Source of the DNA: Candidatus Woesearchaeota archaeon
GTDB taxonomy: Archaea > Nanobdellota > Nanobdellia > Woesearchaeales > UBA525
Reading direction: 5' to 3'
Assembly: GCA_023252315.1 (NCBI GenBank)
Contig: JAJPEB010000012.1
Span: 1-16,295 of the forward strand
Length of the DNA: 16,295 bases
In this document: piece by piece, positions 13,310 to 16,295 of the stretch
How positions within the stretch are numbered: the stretch's first letter is position 1
Layout: each line of letters begins with the position of its first letter
Notes under the pieces: generated by a model
What the model saw: only the letters and a program-made list of their open reading frames with translations
What the model was told of the DNA's origin: nothing
Databases searched by the model: none
Made by a program: the position numbers and the translations under genes

Positions 13310-15730
13310 GTGGATCGGCAGGAACGAGGAGCGGCTGCGCTCAACTTCCTGCTCGGCAACGATATCGTCGTCAAGCTCGACAGCGATAAGGACACGCTCC
13401 CGCTCGTCGGCGGCGAGACGGGCAACGTCACCTTCACCGTGGGCGTCATCGCGAACCCGTTCTGCGTCGCGACATGCGAGGGCCGCCTGCTCGACGTGGG
13501 CGACGGCACGAGCGCGCAGGACCGGTTCAACCTCACGACGGGCGCCTCCCTCGAGCGCAGCTACGCGTTGCGCGCTCCCGACGCGGGGCATGGGGAGGTG
13601 CTCTACCAGTACGCGGTCGCGTGCCACAGCGTCCCGACGGTGCTCTGCCACACGGCGGGCAAGCGCACGCAGCGCGCCCTGCTCGTGACCTTGCCGTACA
13701 ACCTCTCGCAGGCGCAGGCGGCCCTCAAGGCGCAGGCGGCCCTCGACGCGGACTCGCTGCGCGCGCGCATCGCTGCGATCGAGGGCACGATCGAGGGCAT
13801 CGATGCGACGCTGCCCTCGCTCCCCGGCATGGGCGCCGCCCCCAACGCGACCGCGCTCATGGCGCAAGCGCAGGCGACGGAGGCGCGCCTGCGCGCGGTG
13901 CGCGAGCCGTGGGGCGGGGAGCGCTACGCCGATGTCGCGCAGGCGCTCGAGGGCATCGGCAGGGATCTCGCCCCGCTCGAGGCGCAGGTCTCGCAGGCGG
14001 CCGATGCGGTCGAGCAGGAGGCCCAAGGGCGCGAGGGCATCGCGGCATCGCTCGACGCCACGCGCGCGTCGCTCGCGGCCGCTGCCGCGACTCCGCTCCG
14101 TGACGTCGCCGTCGCGCAGCGCCTCAACTCGACCGTCGAGAGCTTCGACGCCTCGCTCGCGACGCTTGGCGACGGGACGCTCTCGCTCGCGCAGCGGCGC
14201 AGGATCGCGGACGGCATCGCGGCGCTCGCGGGGCAATCCGCGGCAGAGGTGAACGCGAGCGCGCTCGCAGACGCCATGGACGCCGCAGTGGCAGGCGACG
14301 TCGCGCTCGACGCGCGCTGCGCGCTGCTGGGCGATTGCGCGCTCCATCCCTCTATCCTCGAGCGCTCGCAGGGCCCGCCCTCCATCGCGGAGGCGTGCGC
14401 GTACCTCGATGGCGTGCGCCTGCAGGCGCTCGGCGCCGGCGCGGCGAACCTCTCGAACGCATCAGCAGGGACGAGCGGCGCTCCGGGCACGAACATGTCG
14501 AACGCATCCGTCGCCCCTGCGTCGCCTTCGGCCGAGATGGCGAACGCGAGCGCGCTCGCGAGATCCGCGATGCGCAGCGCGGCCGACGCGCTCGCGGCGC
14601 AGCTCGCCCAGGACGCGTCGGGGAATTTCTCCTCGCTCGCGCTCGCGGCGATCGAGCGGCTCGAGCAGGGGAACGCGAGCGCGCCCGCGAACGCGTCGAT
14701 GAACGCATCGGCCGTGCCCGCGTCCGCGCTCGCGGCGGCGCTCGCGCAGCAGCTTCCCCCCGCATGCGGCGAGCCGCTCGCGCTCGCGCAGCCGGCCCCG
14801 CTCGCGTTCCCGCAGGTGGTGCCGCTCTCGCGCGTGCCCGCAGAGCTCAACTTCTCGCTCGAGGAGCCTGCGCCTGCGTGCTGCGTGCGCGGCGTGTGCC
14901 AGGCGTGCTGCGCGGACTGCGCCGAGAGCGATTACCCCATCGTGTTCCTGCACGGGCACGCGTTCAACAAGGACACGCTCGCGGACTACAGCCTCGACGC
15001 GTTCGGGCCGATCGAGCGCAGGCTCGGGGACGAGGGCTACCTCGACGCGGGCGCGATCTCGCTCTACACGCCGCGCAACGAGACGCTCGACGGCGACTGG
15101 GGCCACGCGAACGTCTCGCTCATGATCGGCGCGAGCTACTACTTCGACCTCTTCAAGGAGACGGACAGCTACGTCATCGTGCAGACGAAGAGCGAGAGCA
15201 TCGACACGTACGCGATCCGGCTCAAGGACCTCATCGACACGATCAGGGACCGCACCGGCAAGCGCAAGGTGACCATCGTCGCGCACAGCATGGGCGGGCT
15301 CGTGGCGCGCCGCTACCTGCAGATCTTCGGCACGGACGCGGTCGATGGCCTCGTCCTCATCGCTACCCCCAACGGAGGCATCTCGGGCTCGACCGCGCGC
15401 TACTGCCCCTTGATCGGCGAGAGCCTCGAGTGCGACGACATGGCGGGGAACGGGCTCTTCATGAACAAGCTCAATCGCGACCCGCTTCCGGGCATCCCGA
15501 TCTACAACATCATCGCCACAGGATGCGACACCGACGGCGGGCCTGGCGACGGCGTCGTGACGCAGGAGAGCGCGACGCTGCCGGGCGCGCACAACGTGGT
15601 CGTGAACGGCACGTGCGGCACCCTCGCGCCGCTGCACACGCAGATCCTCGACGTCGAGCGCTACCCGCAGCTCTACGCGGAGCTCACGCGCGCGCTTGGC
15701 GCGATCCGCTCGCGGCCCGCTTCATCGTGA
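13310..15730 (+). CDS. Large alpha/beta hydrolase (PGAP1/lipase-like) with sequon-rich Ala/Asn/Ser region
   Basis: The 806-residue protein has four parts. Residues 1-130 are a beta-rich domain with several Cys (FCVATCEG, VACHSVPTVLCH). Residues 135-310 are an Ala-rich helical or coiled-coil stretch. Residues 310-515 are a low-complexity Ala/Asn/Ser region. Residues 520-806 are an alpha/beta hydrolase opening with a Cys cluster, CC-x4-C-x2-CC-x2-C (524-537). The hydrolase shows FLHGHAF (H548), the nucleophile elbow AHSMGG (S660), and likely triad partners D747 (GDGVV) and H776 (LHTQ), as in PGAP1-like lipases and esterases. Nineteen N-x-S/T sites, eleven of them between N315 and N514, suggest an exported glycoprotein, yet no signal peptide or membrane helix is visible. 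GTG 13310 is the first start after the in-frame TAG at 13268. The substrate is unknown. Confidence 0.88.
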   Translation: MDRQERGAAALNFLLGNDIVVKLDSDKDTLPLVGGETGNVTFTVGVIANPFCVATCEGRLLDVGDGTSAQDRFNLTTGASLERSYALRAPDAGHGEVLYQYAVACHSVPTVLCHTAGKRTQRALLVTLPYNLSQAQAALKAQAALDADSLRARIAAIEGTIEGIDATLPSLPGMGAAPNATALMAQAQATEARLRAVREPWGGERYADVAQALEGIGRDLAPLEAQVSQAADAVEQEAQGREGIAASLDATRASLAAAAATPLRDVAVAQRLNSTVESFDASLATLGDGTLSLAQRRRIADGIAALAGQSAAEVNASALADAMDAAVAGDVALDARCALLGDCALHPSILERSQGPPSIAEACAYLDGVRLQALGAGAANLSNASAGTSGAPGTNMSNASVAPASPSAEMANASALARSAMRSAADALAAQLAQDASGNFSSLALAAIERLEQGNASAPANASMNASAVPASALAAALAQQLPPACGEPLALAQPAPLAFPQVVPLSRVPAELNFSLEEPAPACCVRGVCQACCADCAESDYPIVFLHGHAFNKDTLADYSLDAFGPIERRLGDEGYLDAGAISLYTPRNETLDGDWGHANVSLMIGASYYFDLFKETDSYVIVQTKSESIDTYAIRLKDLIDTIRDRTGKRKVTIVAHSMGGLVARRYLQIFGTDAVDGLVLIATPNGGISGSTARYCPLIGESLECDDMAGNGLFMNKLNRDPLPGIPIYNIIATGCDTDGGPGDGVVTQESATLPGAHNVVVNGTCGTLAPLHTQILDVERYPQLYAELTRALGAIRSRPASS
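13710..13744 (+). repeat. In-frame tandem repeat, 18-base period
   Basis: AGGCGCAGGCGGCCCTC occurs at 13710-13726 and again, identical, at 13728-13744. It encodes AQAAL twice, in AQAALKAQAALD at the start of the Ala-rich helical region of the hydrolase. It looks like a recent slippage duplication that keeps the frame. Confidence 0.7.
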
Positions 15731-16283
15731 CCTTCGCGCGCAGCAGCGCAGCGCAGGGATAGAACACCATGTCCCCGTTGGGCCTGCGTAGCTGCACGTC
15801 CATGAGCGTCATGCGCACGACCTTGCCGTGCAGCTCTCCCGTCCCGTCGACCACGGAGATCGTCTCGCCCTGCGCGATGCCCCTGCGCGCGAGATGCGTG
15901 CGCGCGAGGACGTTCGGCACGACCTCGACGCCCGCAAGCCCGGCCGAGACGAGCACCACGAGGGCGAAGACCGCGAGCACCGCCTCGACCGCGAGCCTGT
16001 CCGCGCTCACCTGGCGCAGCGCGAAGTAGATGCTCACGAGGTAGACCGCGAAGACGATGCCGCGGCGCGTCGAGCGCGCGTAGTTGCGGCGCAGCTTGAG
16101 CGCGCGGGAGAGCCTGTCGTCGAGCTCGGCGCGCGAGAAGAGCTTGCGCAGCGCCCGGTCGAGGAGCCTGCCGACGATGAAACCCGAGAGCAGGATCACG
16201 AGCGCGATCACGAGGGCGTTGAGGTACGACGAGAACACGCCGAAGTACGCGGCCGCGGACTGGACCGCTTCGCTGATCGCCAT
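15684..16283 (-). CDS. Short MscS-like mechanosensitive ion channel
   Basis: The 199-residue membrane protein has three hydrophobic helices at about 19-40 (LNALVIALVILLSGFIVG), 74-92 (GIVFAVYLVSIYFAL) and 97-118. The third is Gly/Ala-rich like the pore helix of MscS. A short beta domain follows (about 135-188: GETISVVDG, GKVVRMTLMDVQLRRPNGDMVFYP). The order matches MscS up to the beta domain. The C-terminal alpha/beta vestibule domain of E. coli MscS is absent, and the usual IPN after the beta strand reads YPC. A role in releasing solutes under hypo-osmotic stress is the family function. ATG 16283 lies 12 bases from the window end, so its promoter is not visible. The last 47 bases overlap the convergent hydrolase gene. 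Confidence 0.85.
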   Translation of the reverse strand: MAISEAVQSAAAYFGVFSSYLNALVIALVILLSGFIVGRLLDRALRKLFSRAELDDRLSRALKLRRNYARSTRRGIVFAVYLVSIYFALRQVSADRLAVEAVLAVFALVVLVSAGLAGVEVVPNVLARTHLARRGIAQGETISVVDGTGELHGKVVRMTLMDVQLRRPNGDMVFYPCAALLRAKVTMKRAASGSRQARA

Positions 16284-16295
16284 GGCGCGCCGCGA

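Noticed and set aside
14251..14559. Repeated GAACGCGAGCGCGCTCGC at 14251-14268 and 14542-14559 as a mobile or recombination repeat
   Set aside because: Both copies encode NASAL within the low-complexity region and are best explained by repeated codons.
1..16295. CRISPR arrays, insertion sequences, tRNA or rRNA genes
   Set aside because: No regularly spaced repeats, transposase motifs, terminal repeats or tRNA cloverleaf were seen on either strand.

Overview
The window is GC-rich DNA, almost certainly from an archaeon. Four features point that way. TATA-type boxes sit about 25 bp upstream of likely transcription starts, often so close to the start codon that the message would be leaderless. 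GGTGA-type ribosome sites precede several genes. Several winged-helix regulators are present. A GH57/GT4/DUF5752-like/glycogen-synthase cluster is also of a kind seen in archaea. A small-genome (DPANN-type) lineage would fit, but there is no rRNA or tRNA marker here, so that part is inference. Coding regions have strongly G/C-biased third positions and use GTG as well as ATG starts.

Layout. Bases 1-5000 hold small, mostly poorly characterised genes: a partial unknown gene running off the left edge (minus), divergent from a winged-helix regulator; a CYTH-domain phosphatase/cyclase-like protein (minus), divergent from a 90-residue winged-helix protein; a coiled-coil protein with a long histone-like basic tail; an unrecognised 123-residue protein; and a minus-strand two-gene operon of an ArsR-type regulator and a small CPVC protein, whose 3' end overlaps the unknown gene tail to tail. 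Bases 5200-12575 are one co-directional glycogen (alpha-glucan) island: GT4 glycosyltransferase, GH57 amylase-like hydrolase (GTGA overlap), then a fresh promoter nested in the end of the GH57 gene, two DUF5752-like small proteins (the second with a C-terminal membrane anchor), a eukaryote-type GT3 glycogen synthase and a GDE_C-type debranching enzyme. Bases 12588-16283 hold a bleomycin-resistance-like VOC protein (minus), a 302-base spacer with a cluster of interlocking hairpins, an 806-residue sequon-rich alpha/beta hydrolase, and a short MscS-like channel (minus) that overlaps the hydrolase tail to tail.

How the genes work together. GT4 and GT3 enzymes would build alpha-glucan; the GH57 and debranching enzymes would trim or mobilise it. 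The two DUF5752-like proteins have no known function; one carries a basic tail and the other a membrane helix, so a scaffold, anchoring or regulatory role in storage-glucan metabolism is a reasonable hypothesis. I see no ADP-glucose pyrophosphorylase and no clear branching enzyme in the window.

The most notable non-gene signals are a 32-bp perfect palindrome inside the debranching-enzyme gene (11747-11778), the alternating CGGAAA/TTTCCG hairpin cluster at 13097-13148, and a promoter plus dyad embedded in the 3' end of the GH57 gene (7756-7789).
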